A DNA stretch of 64,000 bases from Takakia lepidozioides (GCA_030704615.1 CM060731.1:92672756-92736755); one strand, 5' to 3'; positions 23,531 through 37,300 are shown, numbered from the stretch's first letter. Numbers and translations: made by a program. Notes: generated by a model not told the origin, from the letters alone.

Positions 23531-25870
23531 AAGTGTTAATCCTCTGTCAGCCCTTTCGTATGCACAGCCATATCAGCGTTCGGATGATCCCGTTATCACC
23601 TTATCCGCATCTACAAGGCTATGCTTAACTGGCTGAATTTGGCTACTCGCCCTCTTGTTCTTGTTCGTGCTAAGTGATTGACATCATCCAGATGGCCCTT
23701 TGGCTATACTCTCCCAAGTCCTAGATCGTTCATTTACTTCCCTCCCATTTTGCCCGTGTGGCAGTCCACGACGTCGCTCTCGGCACCATCACCTTTAGCA
23801 TGCATGTTGTTTGAATACTCACGCAACCCTCACTATGAGGTTTGAAAGACCACTTGTTGTCACCAGCGGGAACAGCGGGCCCGTCTCTTGATGAACTACG
23901 ATCTTTCTTTATATCCCAACAACCAGAACCAACACAATGCTAAGCCTTCCTGTGACCAAGGGTGAGTCCAAAATGTGCGTATGTATTGTCTCGTCACTGG
24001 AGTACAACACTAGTCTCCCCTCTGATCTCTTCCAAAGTTCCTGCTATCAACCTCCATCATGACCAGACTACCCTCTCTCGGCCATCTTCTCTCTCCAGCT
24101 CTCAATCTACCATCTGCACTCTCTCTGCGATAGTCATGATTCCCATAATTATGAATGCTACATTGTCTTCCTGCTTACTTGCCTTGTACCCTTCAGAATC
24201 TAGTAGATTAGCCCCTTACTTGGAGCCACTCTACTTTGATCACCGCTCAACTAATTATTCTAATACTAAACACATTACCCGCCTTGGGTGTACCTCTCTA
24301 CTGTGTGTTTAATACATGGCCAAGTGGCAACTAATGAGGTCCTGATATTATCCTTAAGCTCAAAACATATTTATCAGCATCTGCTTAGTCATGTACCCTG
24401 TCGATTCAGGGCGGCGCCCCCTCAACCGCTGATTTGTATTGCATCAACGCCCTGCATGTCGCCATCTCCTCGACCTTCATCCTGCTTCACTGTTCATTCA
24501 TCCACAGTCTCGTTCGCCCTCCTTAGTAAAAGCACGCATGTGTGCCCCCACCGATGAACCGCCTTTGATGCTGATTATTCATAATCCGTTCATCCTTTGT
24601 CGTAATGATGCACATAAGTGATACCCAACGTCATCCATCTTCTCTATTCTCTTCATCCGCACATGCCCTTGGCGCATTCATCACCGTTTGCCACATTCAT
24701 CCCCTCTAACTTCATCCTACCTCCGTCCGTTCATCGTTCGTTTGATAAACCCCTAGGGTTTTATTGGCACTTGTTTTCCCCTTACAGCTGTAAAGTACTC
24801 CCTTTTTTTTTAGAGTGAAAGTCCATTTTCACCAAGTCAGCACACTTACTTCATTGATGCACCAGCTTGAGGTCCCTTTGTGATCGCGTCCATCTTTTGT
24901 TAGCTGCATCCTCAATCATGCAGATTCAATCAGACTCCTCCATGTTTTCAGTATGTGATTTGTCCTTGTACCCCTGGAATGTGTATGGCCCCTCCCAAGC
25001 AGGCTCAATTCATTTGCGTTTCCCTAGTTTCAGCATCATGACGAGTTGCCCCTGCTCCAACGATTCCAAGCTGGAGTGGTAACGGCTAAGTATGACACAG
25101 CTACGAGGGTCGGGCAGCGAGAGTCACGAGGGGACATACCGGGTAGTGATTGGTTTACACTACCACGTGAGCAGTAGTGGGTGTTGTAGCAGACATAAGC
25201 TGTGAACCACGATATCACACGGCCACGGTAGCATAGGCTTTACTAATAGAAGAAGTAGTGAAGGGCCGAGGACCGTGTACCACTATGGCACATGACCACA
25301 AGTCACGACCACTACCACGAGCCATTTTTTGGCAAACCCTTTAGGTTGCGTAGGCAGTTAGGCAACGGTCATTAACGACTGCAGGCTATAACGGCTCTTT
25401 CGAGCATAGTATAAAAGGGCTGCACACAACTTAGAAGGTATCAGTGATCAGTGTGTATCCAGTGGACTCAGAGTGATTCGATGTGTACTTATGCTATGAT
25501 GAGATGAACTTTGAAGTAAAGCCATGCTATTCCAAGTATCTCTGTGTAGAGTGATTGTGAGATGGAGAGAATGTGCATTATGAGAACATGAGATGGTGAG
25601 AATGTGTATCATCTTAGATCGATCTTGTTTGTCTTGAATACTGTATGACTGTATGAACAAAGAGGCTCCAACTTTTCCGACTAAGACCTTTTTAGCTGAT
25701 GAGACTGCAGGTTGGACTTAATTAATAGGATTAAGCAACCTGCAGAGATGTTGATTCATACGACTACCGAGGTTTAGCTATCTTTCACACGATTACTCTG
25801 TAATCGTTTCAGAAAGCATACCGTCGGACAACCTCTGTTGCATGTCTTGGGAAATGGGCTGTAGAGTTGA
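23531..25870. other. Intergenic, no gene seen
   Basis: Several short ORFs on the plus strand lack domains. I see no splice-linked coding series and no element ends. Confidence 0.4.
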
Positions 25871-28141
25871 GAGCTTAAGGTGTCTCCTTGGATGGTTCCT
25901 CGGAGGATGGAGATAGGCGGGGTGGAGCCATAGTAGGCACCAAAGTATTCAGTCCTACAAGTTGGACGGCATCAGTAGGGTACCCAAGATCAAGCATGAT
26001 AGTAAGTAACCTAGCATGATCTAAGGAGCCGAAGGCATTTTTTAAGTCGATACATAAAAGATATATGTCTTGCTTTGTAAGTTAGCGTCTTCGAGGGCGG
26101 ATAGAACATATTGTATTTGTCTTGTTGTACTATGCGTAGCTCGGAATCCTTCTTGGGGGTCACTGAGAATTTGGTGTTGTTCGCCATAGCTTCAGAGCAT
26201 TGTGGTGACCGTGCTAGTGAATAGCTTGTATATGGTGTTGGCCATGGCTATATGCCTATAATTATTGAGATCTGTAGGGTCACCTTTTTTAAAGAGTAAA
26301 ATGGTGCGGCTATGCTTCCAGGAGTGTGGAATTCGTTTCAGTTTGTAACATAGTTGAAAAAATTGAAAAAGGAGGTGATGAAGGTGAGGGTCCAATGCTT
26401 GAAGTATGGCATTTGGTATAAGATCGGGGCCCGAGGCTTTAGATTTAGATAGTTTTTTGAGACATGATTCGTAGAGATCTATTGTGAATAAGTCTAGAAT
26501 GCGGTCCGTTGGGGATCATCTGTTGTCAATCGAGAAGCCATCTATATCATGCCATGGATAGTGTTTAGCTTTACACATACAGTTGGCAGTGTGGAGACTG
26601 GGATGTAAACAGTTTGTAACTGTGGGTGTGTAGGTTGAGGATGCTTGTGACCATATTTCTTGGTTGATGTCCGTTGGATTGGTTAGCAGGTGGCCATGCC
26701 TGTGTTTGAGACAATCGATGGGTGGATTGAGGGCAGGGTTAAAGATGACTTTGTGAGTTTTTTTGGGGTGGTCGCGTAGCAGTTGGTTAAAAGATGAGAC
26801 AAATTTTTTGTGATTGGCGGCGACTTTTTGTTTGGTAATACTGTAAGCGGCTTTTTTTGCATCTCTTCCAACTTTGGAGAGAGCAGCTATCCAATTAGGA
26901 ATATCTTGGGGATTGGCAGGTGAAGGCATAAGTGCATGACATGTTGTTAGGGTATTTAGGCAAGTGATACATGGATCCGATGTCCAATTATTCCCCGGGT
27001 GTATGGGGGTAGTGGTAGGTATAATAGTGAGGGCGCGTCTGATCGTGTGGTATGTGTTAAGATGTGATGTCCATGTACGTTTTTTAGTACGGGTAAGGTA
27101 GCCACCATTTTGTTTTGAGCGTGTAGTTTGTGGGATTTCAGGAGGGGCAGAGCAGGTGGCAATGACACTTTTGGTCATTTCTTTCATTGAAGTTGTGAGT
27201 ATGATCTCGGCTTCGATCCAGGCTTTGTCAGGGGATTGTGCGAGGTTTGCTTCGGAGAGTATGTCGGAGAGTTTTAGCATAAGGTGTGAGGATGTTGGCT
27301 GAAAGTGCTTTAGGAAGGTGACTATGTTATTGTGGGGGAGTGGGGATAAAATTCTAGATTGCGGCGGTGGAACATGTATAGGTGGAATAGGTCTAAGGGG
27401 GATGAGGGATGGTGGGATGGTTATTGAAACGGGATAATGGTCTGAGTTGCATAAACTGTTAATGTGCATATGACTGTTAAGATACGTTGGGATGTCATTT
27501 TGTGTCTTGAGGTAGAAGCCGTCAAGAAGGCTTAAGGATGAGTAGTTGAGTCCACCTTGTCTGGAATAATGGTGATCGGTGGGTATATAACGGAGGTGGT
27601 GTGATTGAGTAAATTTGGCCCATTCCTGATCTGCGGGGGATGGAGTTTTGTGTATACTGTTGTATGTGTGACCCATGAGGGCAATGTCCCTGTTGAAATC
27701 GCCTGCTAGAATCTTTTTTCTTTGTCAGGTACGCGAATGGCTGCCAGGCGTGGATGGAGGAGTGGGTTAGTGTGTTGGAGATGGTGAGTAGGATATCAGG
27801 GATCAGGGGGAGATCTTCGGCGTGTGAGGGCATGTACAAGTGTATAAGGATAATGGGGGGGGGGAGCGCGGAGAGGTGTAGTTTGATGATTTGAAGGTGC
27901 GATCGGAGGGGGAGAGTGACAGGTTTTTTGACCGTGGTGCAAAGGGAGTGATGGGTGCGGAGGATACCAAAAGCCACCCCGCCCTGGGTAGGATGGTATG
28001 GCGTGGAGCGTCTAGTTAGGCACTGTGCGGCTGTGAATGAATTACCATACAACATATAGTAGGCTGGAAGCAGTTTGTTGATATAGGAACTATTGGGGTT
28101 GTGTGTTGAGTTTAGTTTCTTGTAATAGGATGATATGCGGG
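25871..28141 (-). mobile_element. LINE, 3' part: endonuclease and reverse transcriptase (5' part at 42004-43165)
   Basis: The minus strand carries an apurinic-endonuclease-like domain: PHIILLQETKLNS at about 28140 with the catalytic Glu, GDFNRD at about 27700 and SDHYPV at about 27440. A reverse transcriptase follows: RTILLFKKGDPTDLNNYRHI at about 26290, YLLCIDLKNAFGSLDH with the motif A Asp at about 26050, and RGTIQGDTLS (motif B) at about 25895. The copy ends just before the motif C Asp pair. Frameshifts occur, for example between the GDFNRD frame and the frame upstream. Its 5' end was separated by the 13.9-kb insertion at 28142-42003. Confidence 0.85.
28133..28141. repeat. Target-site duplication, left copy
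   Basis: ATATGCGGG is repeated at 42004-42012. Nine bases is the usual duplication length for Mutator-like elements. The duplicated bases lie inside the LINE endonuclease codons. Confidence 0.88.
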
Positions 28142-28268
28142 CAGCGTAGCTACGGCGTGAGCCCAGCCCCGTGAGCCTGGGAGCTGAGCTCACGTTGTAG
28201 CTGCAGAGCGTGAGCGGCACAAATCTGCTGGAGAAGCAGGTCCTATAGGCGAGGATTGCAAGAAGAGG
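28142..28268 (+). repeat. Left terminal inverted repeat
   Basis: Begins CAGCGTAGCTACGGCGTGAG and continues with several GTGAGC and GAGCTCACG words, ending near GGGCCTATTACC. A closely similar end lies in opposite orientation at 50780-50900. The right end of this element matches only imperfectly, sharing GCTA, CGTGAGCC, AGCTCACG and GGGCCTATT in the same order. Confidence 0.7.
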
Positions 28269-28532
28269 GCCTATTACCATGGACAAAACAAAGGGGGCCA
28301 CCATGCACCATGTCTGCAATGCCTGCACAAAAAGAGGAATATGAAAATATGGCAGAATTGAGCTCAGAATGATTGACACACTTTACTTCAATTCACAGAT
28401 AGACGCTTACAATGAATGGCATGTGCATTTGCCCTGGTTCCGTGAACGAAATGTATGTGTTTGTCCTAAATGCAAAGTCTTCATACGGTAACCTGGAAAC
28501 CAACATGGGAAGCGGGCATGGCTCGTATGTGT

Positions 28533-31500
28533 TCAAAGAGAATTTGGCGGAGCCCTACGTGAGGTGTCCCGCTGCAGAAGGGTGATGACTTCTCCGTAGC
28601 CTAGTGTGGCTTGGTGAATGAATTGGTCTCTCTTACCGTTGCAACACATAATTACAAGGTATATGTAATATTGATGCTTGCAGGGGACCCACTTCCCTCT
28701 CATGCTGAGAGCGCCCTCACGCATCGTTACAAAATCCGGACAAGTGCAAGTAGGGAAATTCCCCACGGTAACCTGATATTCTTTGCCATGAAGAACTGAG
28801 CCAATAGACAGCACTGTGTAAATCCGTCCATACCCCGGGGCAGGGACTTCGGTGATACGAGCCACCCGAGCCTGCAAAATTCTAGCCGATTCCATCTTGC
28901 ATTCGTGTTCTGCACCCGAAGCGACACGGCGCACTGTTTTTCCATCTCTTTTTGTTGGGTGGTAGTCGGCACCGGGTGGAGGCATTGCCGGAGCTTGTGG
29001 CACATCTGTGCCGACAGTGCACAAGGGCACCACTCGAGATCGTGCAAGACAAAACCCTCCCTCCTCCAGCATGCTTATCTCGGTTGTTGACAGCGACGTC
29101 CCGAGTTTCACAGGCCAAATTGCGGGGGGGGGGTTTCATTATCACTGAAGGACGAACTGTTCCCTTGACGCATCGTGCCATATCGTCTGGGCAGAACCAG
29201 AACTTGTGGTCCTTTGACTCCCCACTATGATAAGGTCGGAACAACCTTATGAATGTTGGAGCTGGAGTCCCCCTGGAGCCTTTGCATATTTTTGATTTGC
29301 ATTTCTTGAAAGAGGGGGTCCGAATTGCCATGCAAGCAACTCTAGATCCTGGTGGGCGTGCGTTCTATATGCCACTCACTATCAATGCAATCAGATTCCT
29401 GCACCATGGCCACCACCTCCTCCAATGGGATTCCTGCTGCTGTGCTTGCATGTTCTGCACCTGCTCCACAGGAAGAGGACCCACCTGGGAAGGGGCCGGC
29501 ACACGACTTAGTCTGCACTGGAGACACCTTTGGCACGAGAAATTGACCCTGTCTGGGCGATGGGATCTCCATCTGACCCTGGAAGAGTGTTCAATTTCCT
29601 TTTGCATGATCCAATCTTTCCTCACCTTCCAAATGAGGGAGCCTGGATTGCAAAGGGGAGCCTTCAGTGCACCTGTTCAGAGCTCTGGCCATCTTGGATG
29701 GGTCTCCGGACCTACTCGCAGCCCTTAGCATCAACAAAGTCGTACCGGGGCCCTTGCCTCCACCCCGTCCCATCAGAAAATTGCGGTACCCTGGTTGGTT
29801 TGTTGTGTAAGTGCCCGCACCATGTCATCAGCAGTGGCCACATACAAGTCACGACCTGCTTTGGTAGATTGCTGCATCCAGGCGTTATGAACAGTCTCCG
29901 CCAAATTACAGGATGGCATGTCGGCCAAGTCCTCCAAGGACATGTCCTGCATGAGGCATTGCATGGAAATGTGAGGAAGGAAAGGAAATGGAAGAGGTTC
30001 TGCAAGCGACAATCCAAGAATCCCAAATGAAGAGGCACGATGCAAAATTTCTGATTTTGGGATTCAAGAGGCTTACCGTCATCATGAAAGCTCCCCACTG
30101 TCTGTATCTGAAGTGCTAGAAAACCAACCAGTCTTCCAACTCCTTCAGGTGGATACCAGTAGCAGCACCAGAGGAGAACCACCAAGCCCAGATTGCTTGG
30201 TAAGTGCTCTCAGCTTCTCCCATTGAGTTGGCATTTTTGAGGATCCCCCGAACCAAACACGCGCCGCACTGCATTGAAATTTGCCTGTGCACTATCAGCC
30301 ATGAAGCCCGCAAAATTTGTGTTCTGTATTCCATTACGCTGCATGACGGCCAGGAGCGAATTCCACATGAGCATCTGGGATTCAGTGTCCTCCGACTGCA
30401 TATCACAAATTGCTATTGAAAGCACACGTTGGTACGCTGGATCATACACATGGCACGCCATGGTTGTCCAACCCTTCACCCGTTTGCATCTGAAAGTACA
30501 AAGTGGAATCCCGCAAACTAGCTGAAGAATACTTTCTCACCAGCCCTATTTTATCACGTAACAGTCTCCAGCAACTTTAACTGATTTCGATACCCTCAAC
30601 ACCATCACGGCTATTCACTATCCCTTCAATCACAGCCCACCTTGTACATTCAAACTGAAGGCACAATTTGGTTGCCTTCTCCAGTCCTTCCTACACAATC
30701 TCTCATCAGTCGTCATCTCTCCACTCCATCAGCTTCCTCCTCCCTCGCTACCCTGTACCAAACCCTCGAGTAGCAAAGATCTACACTTTACCCTCAACAA
30801 CAACCTAAAGCACAGCACGAGCTCCCACAGAAATCTCTGTTAAGCCAAACAAACGCACCAATCTCTGAACAATAGACACACAGAAAGCACAAGAGCAGGC
30901 CTTGCAAGGCAGAGCCGGGCATGGTGGGTGGCACCACCAGCCCGCGATCTCATCTCTGACCGGCCCGTCATCGGTCTGCTTGCAACCCTTAGGTCAAGGA
31001 CAACGAAAGGATGACAGGGATGGATGAATGGGTCGGTTTCATCCTTCCAATGTCACCAAAAAGGAAAAAGACAAGGAAAAACTGGAAGAATCAATTTAAA
31101 TTTTTTGACACAGGGGACAAACAAATAATGCTCAAAGCTTTGGGATTGTGTAGCAGTGTTTTATTTCTGGCGAATTTTCGAAATATTTCGACCTCAAAAA
31201 ATAAATGGAATATTTTGTCGTAATTCCCTATTTTCTCATGGATGAAATCGCCAAAATAAAATATAAATTATGGATGAATTTGCCAAATATGGAGAATATA
31301 CATGGCTGAAAGTACAGATGAGGCTGATTCTATCCAATTTTCAGTGGATGGACAGAAAATATGGCTATTTCTGGCGAAAACTCAGTAGCCACTCCTGATA
31401 TTTTCCAATTTCAAAAAACAAACGTTGTTTGTGTAGCTGGTTAGCAATGTGCTTGGTTATCTTCCATTTGGCTTGACTAATATTTTTAGGGAAGATGAGC

Positions 31501-33427
31501 TTCTTGCCAAATATCTAATCATTTTTTTTCCACAGAGCCTACGACCAGATTCGAACCGGAAACCTTTCCTGTTATCTCTCCTGTGGAAGCTCCAATCCTT
31601 GTCCAGCGACCCAAAGTACTTGAAATTTGTTTTAGCCATATCTCATCATTTTTTCCTCACAGAGTCTACCACCAAGTGCAATTCCCTATGTATCCCGATG
31701 CGTCTCCTATGTCAAGGCCCATCCAAGCCCAAGTGCAATCGTCTATGTATCCAAGTGCATCTCCCGTTGTAGAGCCCAAATGTCCATTGTCATCTAAGCC
31801 CAAGTGTAGACCTTCTATGTATTCCATCTATGTATCCCAGTGCCTCTCCTATGTCCAGGCCCAAGTGTGACCTCTAGGGTAGCATGTCCCTTTGGCCCAT
31901 GTCTGAAGAATTAAAATCTAAGACCAAGTGCCATTTCATATGTATCCAGTGTGTCTCCTATGTTGATTTAGCCAAATCTCCTCCAGGTTGCATTCAGCGG
32001 ACAATGCTCACACCACTGCCTTCGCCCACTGCGGACATCTTGAACAAATACACCTTGGATGAGCCCTGGCCAAGGAAGATACTGTTTTGAATGAATTCAT
32101 AGTGACTTCTCCGTTTGAGGTCCATAATGTTGTCCATGAATCCAGCAGTGCCTGTGCCGACTCTGAGTGCATTCACCTGGTTTCAAATATTGGGAGAGCT
32201 CAACACGGAGAAATGGTCCATCACTGCATCAAGCGAATCTGCATCCAGCATTGGTTGTGTCGAATCCCCTTCACCCAATATGTGTTTTTCCAGGAAAGCC
32301 TTGCTAGCTGCAAGCGCTATAGCAGAAGGTGTTGCACAAGGGGCATTGTGGAACTCCTACTTCAGCAGATTTCTAGCGATGTCCACGCTATCCCTGCAAC
32401 TTCCTTTGGACACAGGATGCTCGTGTGCACCCATATGAATGCAGGCACGAGTCATTGTCTTGCATTAGTGTGCCACCTGGTACATACGAGCGTGGCACAC
32501 AGAAACACAAGACAGGGAACGTTTGCAGAACCTGCACACAAAAGTATTGGTCTTGGGAGGGGCAAGTCCTGGGGTGAAAGGATTCAAGGGCACACCTTCC
32601 CACTCACTTTCGTTTGGTCGAGCGCTGTTTCTCAGGCGAGGGCAAGATATATTCAGGCACTTGCAATGCCCAACGCAAACCGACCTTCGAAATTTCAATC
32701 CAATGTCGTTGTGGATGTTTGACATTTTTGTCCTGCACCAAGGGTGTCCGTCATGTTTCTTGTCCATGCCCTGAAAAAGCCCAGCCAGTCCATTGGAAGA
32801 CGTGGGAGGATTGAGCTCAAACAAGATGTCCCCATCAAACTCTGCTGGCACGTATTGAACCCGCTGCACACGAAGGGACTCCCAATCAACAAAACGCAGC
32901 TCGCTCTTGCACCCAGGCACCCCTGCGAGGGCTTTCAATTTTGGAATGACACTCGTTATCTCTTGCAATTCGGATTCATCCAAGAATGGAGTCTGCACTG
33001 GCGGAGGAATCTCAGAAACATCCTCCGAGGACGAGTCTGAAAGAGTCACGAATGTAGTCGATGTGCTACCTCTTGTTTCACATGAACTGTGCCCTTTTGC
33101 TGCACACCGATGCTGCAGTTCCAGGGTAATGACTGATCCTGCTGATTGTCTTCTCTCTTTTCCAAGGACACGGTATGTGCCTGGAAGGACTCTCCACTTC
33201 CTTCCACACTCGCCAACCAATGAGTTCTCCAAATGTCCAGAATCTAAATTCCCATCCTTGTCATACACCTCTTTTTGAACAAGCAGAGAACCCAATTCCA
33301 GTGGGAACACTGTAACCAGCTCATCCTCATGAACAACTGCAAACCCATCGTCGTCTGCAGTGGCAGTCAGTGGAAGACTACCTGCATTGGAATGAAATCG
33401 GGCTAGTCTATCTCTCTCCCTGGACAT
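28533..33427 (-). pseudogene. Mutator-like (MULE) transposase, multiply interrupted
   Basis: From ATG 33427 one frame runs to about 31930 with an N-terminal domain, a Cys/His-rich segment (CVGHCKCLNISC, CRFCKRSLSC) and TRACIHMGAHEHPVSKG, broken by TAA at 32465-32467, TAG at 32357-32359, TGA at 32183-32185 and TGA at 31994-31996. The catalytic part resumes at about 30480 with RVKGWTTMACHVYD and GFMADSAQANFNAVR, then NLAETVHNAWMQQSTKAGRD at about 29930, FWFCPDDMARCVKG at about 29200, and a SWIM zinc finger at about 28770-28660 (CTCPDF ... WVPCKHQYYIY). Pieces after 30.4 kb change frame. In active relatives this enzyme cuts and joins the terminal repeats. This copy is dead. Confidence 0.85.
30490..31930. 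other. Non-coding stretch inside the transposase gene
   Basis: About 1.4 kb separates the N-terminal and catalytic parts of the transposase. From about 31680 to 31960 it holds imperfect repeats of TATGTATCC, TGC, TCTCC and GGCCCAAGTG words. It may be a large intron or a later insertion. A GATTCGAACC word at about 31550 resembles a tRNA T-arm but has no tRNA around it. Confidence 0.5.
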
Positions 33428-34391
33428 GTTTTCCTACGCTGACCGAAACTTTCGATTCACAACGGAATCCCCGAACTGATAGCCCGCAATTCTCGAAAGG
33501 GGATCCACCACAAAAAAATTGAGGTCAACAAGGGTAGCACTAACCCAAAGGCTGTGGGCGATGCATCAAAAGGATGCAGGAATGACATGCACTGAACTTC
33601 GCAGACAACCACGCTGAGAGACACCAACTATAAAAACTGTTTTCAAATACAGGAAGCCACAAGAAGTCGTGCTGTTTTTGGATGAAAAACAAACCCTGAA
33701 CATGACATGAAACCATCCTTTATGGAAAGACGGCAACAACCCTGGAGAGCAGTAAACATGAAGACCCCAAATGTAATGAGGTTGTGCCGTGCCAGAAGAG
33801 CACAACACAAACACTGACACTCCAAGAGTCACCTCGCACGGATGTGTGCAACACAAGATCATTTCCGACACAACCCTTTATACCGAATGACCCCATGGCG
33901 ACGATGACGGCAAAATGCAAAGCACAGGGAAGGCAGTACGACACACGTGGATGCATATGTGAAGCACAACATTTATGGCGAATCTGCAAGAACTGCTCCA
34001 AATTGAACTAGCATTAGATTTCTACGGCACTTCCGAACTTGAAACCATGCAAGAAGGCCGCCATATATTGGCAGGCGGCGAAGTACATCTGACATATATC
34101 ACAAGTACATGCAACGGATGTACATATTTTCTAGCACTTTATTTCTTGAATAATACAAAGACGCCAAAATGGATGAATTCCGTTCACACACAATAACAAC
34201 ACCCGCATCCAATTACGGTTGACAATGTCCAATTTTGATTTTGGTTACATGCAATAGCAACCCTTGTTGCAAACGTCAAACTGGAGAGCTCTAGAGGCAT
34301 CGTGGGGAGCCCTTGTTTCCAGCGGAGGAGGAAGTGAAGGAAGTCATTATACTTCACGAGCTCTAGAAACAAGAATAGAGCCAGATATAGA
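33428..34391. promoter_or_regulatory. Shared upstream region of the two divergent element genes
   Basis: About 960 bp lies between the transposase ATG (33427, minus) and the plus-strand gene (34392). Both genes start outwards from it, so their promoters should lie here. I cannot define a TATA box or start site. Confidence 0.4.
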
Positions 34392-37300
34392 ATGAGGATG
34401 GAAAGAGTGGCCGAAGAGGAAAAGGCGGAAGAAGAGGGAAAAGAGCAAAGTTCGGCGATGGAAGAGCAGGAATCCGGAGAAGAACAGCAGTCTGCCATAG
34501 TTCCAAGAACAGATGAGGAGGACACTGCATCCGAGGGAGAGGCAGACGACGAAGATGATGTTTACGCTGGCCTCACGAAGAACCTAATAGTGGAAGAGAG
34601 GATGGGGGAGATGCTCCAGAACATGCGAGGCGTGGAGAGCAGTCCGAAGCGCAAGGGTCCCCGGCGATTGGGGAGTCTTCTGGAGCAGCCAAAAAAAAGG
34701 TTCAATCTTTTAAACCCACCTTTGTGCTTCATTGCTGATGTGAACCCAAGTTGAGATTCTATCTCGATATGAACATAGTCTACACACGGCATCTCTGGCA
34801 GGTTGCATCCACCGCGAACAAGAAGCTCAAACAGTGTGCGTTGACCAAATTGGGGAACTACGGCAGGTTAAATCCACCACGAATTGGATGTTGAAATAGT
34901 GTGCGTTGACGCACACTGTTTGAGCCCCACATTTTACTTGGTTGATGGTGTGAAAAATGGCCAGATAGGGCCACTATGCCTGGTTCAATTCTCCACTATT
35001 TGGCAGCTCAAACAGTGTGCGTTGGCGCACACTGTTTGAGCCCACCTTGTCATTGTTTTTTCATCTGAAAAACGGCCACAAACGGCATGTATTTGAGGAT
35101 CAATCATCACTTACATGGCAGCTCAAACAGTTTGCGTCAACGCACACTATTTGAGCTCACCTTGTCATTGCCTTTGTCATCTGAAAATCGGCCACATAGG
35201 GTATGAATTTGAGGATCAATCATCACTTACCTGGCAGCTCAAACAGTGTGCGTTGGCGCACACTGTTTGAGCTACCCTTATCATTGCCTTTTTCATTTGA
35301 AAATCGGCCACATAGGGCATGTCTCTGAGGATCGATGAACACTAATCTAGCAGCTCAAACAGTGTGCGTTGCCACACACTGTTTGAGCATACCTTGTCAC
35401 TGTTTTTTCCCTGTGAAATTCGGCAATACAGGGCATGTCTCAGAGGTTCAATGAACACTTACCTGGCAGCTCAAACAGTGTGCGTCACCGCACACTGTTT
35501 GAGCTTACCTTGTCATTGCCTTTGTCATCTGAAAATCGGCCACATAGGGTTTGTATTTGAGGATTAATCATCACTTATATGGCAGCTCAAACAGTGTGCG
35601 TTGCCGCACATTGTTTGAGCACACCTTGTCACTGTTTTTCCCCTGTGAAATTCGGCAATACAGGGCATGTCTCTGAGGTTCAATGAACACTTACCTGGCA
35701 GCTCAAACAGTGTGCATCAACGCACACTGTTTGAGCTCACCATGCCATTGCCTTTGTCATCTGAAATTGGCCACATAGGGTTTGTATTTGAGGATCAATC
35801 ATGACTTACCTGGCAGCACAAATAGTGTGCGTTGCCGCACACTGTTTGAGCACACCTTGTCAGTGTTTTTCCTCTGTGAAATTCGGCAATACAGGGGCAT
35901 GTCTCTAAGGTTCAATGAACACTTACCTGGCAGCTCAAACAGTGTGCGTCAACGCACACTGTTTGAGCACACCTTGTCACTATTTTTTCCCTGTGAAATT
36001 CGGCAATACAGGGCATGTCTCTGAGGTTCAATGAACACTTACCTGGCAGCTCAAACAGTGTGCGTCAACGCACACTGTTTGAGCTCACCATGTCATTGTC
36101 TTTGTCATCTGAAAATTGGCAACATAGGGTTTGTATTTGAGGATCAATCATCACTTACCTGGCAGCTCAAACAGTGTGCGTTGCCGCACACTGTTTGAGC
36201 ACACCTTGTCACTGTTTTTTCCCTGTGACATTCGGCAATACAGGGAATGTCTCTGAGGTTCAATGAACACTTACCTGGCAGCTGAAACAGTGTGCATCAC
36301 CGCACACTGTTTGAGCTCACCTTGTCATTGCCTTTGTTATCTGAAAATCGGCCACATAGGGTTTGTATTTGAGGATTAATCATCACTTATATGGCAGCTC
36401 AAACAGTGTGCGTTGCCACACACTGTTTGAGCACACATTGTCACTGTTTTTTCCCTGTGAAATTCGGCAATACAGGGCATGTCTCGGAGGTTCAATGAAC
36501 ACTTACCTGGCAGCTCAAACAGTGTGCGTCAACGCACACTGTTTGAGCTCACCTTGTCATTGCCTTTGTCATCTGAAAATCGGCCACATAGGGTTTGTAT
36601 TTGAGGATCAATCATCACTTACCTGGCAGCTCAAACAGTGTGCGTTGTCGCACACTGTTTGAGCACACCTTGTCACTGTTTTTTCCCTGTGAAATTTGGC
36701 AATACAGGGCATGTCTCTGAGGTTCAATGAACACTTACCTGGCAGCTCAGACAGTGTGCGTGAACGCACACTGTTTGAGCTCACCTTGTCATTGCCTTTG
36801 TCATCTGAAAATCGGCCACTAAGGGCTTCTCTTTGAGGTTCAATGAACACTTACCTGGCATGTCTCTGAGGTTCAATGAACACTTACGTGGCATGTCTCT
36901 GAGGTTCACTGAACACTTACCTTGCAGCCCAAACAGTGTGCGTCAACGCACACTGTTTGAGCACATCTTTTCTTTTTTTTTCATCTGAAAATCGGCCACT
37001 AAGGGCTTCTCATTGAGGTTCAATGAACACTTACGTGGCATGTCTTTGAGGTTCAATGAACACTTACCTTGCAGCTCAAACAGTGTGCGTCAACGCACAC
37101 TGTTTGAGCTCACATTTTCTTCCACACATGGCCTGTCTGCCATGCTCAAACACCATCGTCTCATGCCTCACTCTTATATCAATTTGAATGGACAACCCTG
37201 CAGGAGAAGATGCAAAGTGTGGCGGAGGAGATCCCTTCGGGGCTGGGGAAGGAGATCATTGTTGATGTTGATGATGAGTTCTATGAAAGCAAAGACGCTG

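Noticed and set aside
28611-30525. Several plus-strand ORFs up to 166 codons
   Set aside because: They are antisense to the Mutator-type transposase frames, which carry the recognisable motifs.
34825-37109. CRISPR-like array
   Set aside because: Repeats are palindromic but the spacers are themselves repeated in two types, the period is 116 bp and the DNA is eukaryotic with introns. It is a satellite-type tandem array.
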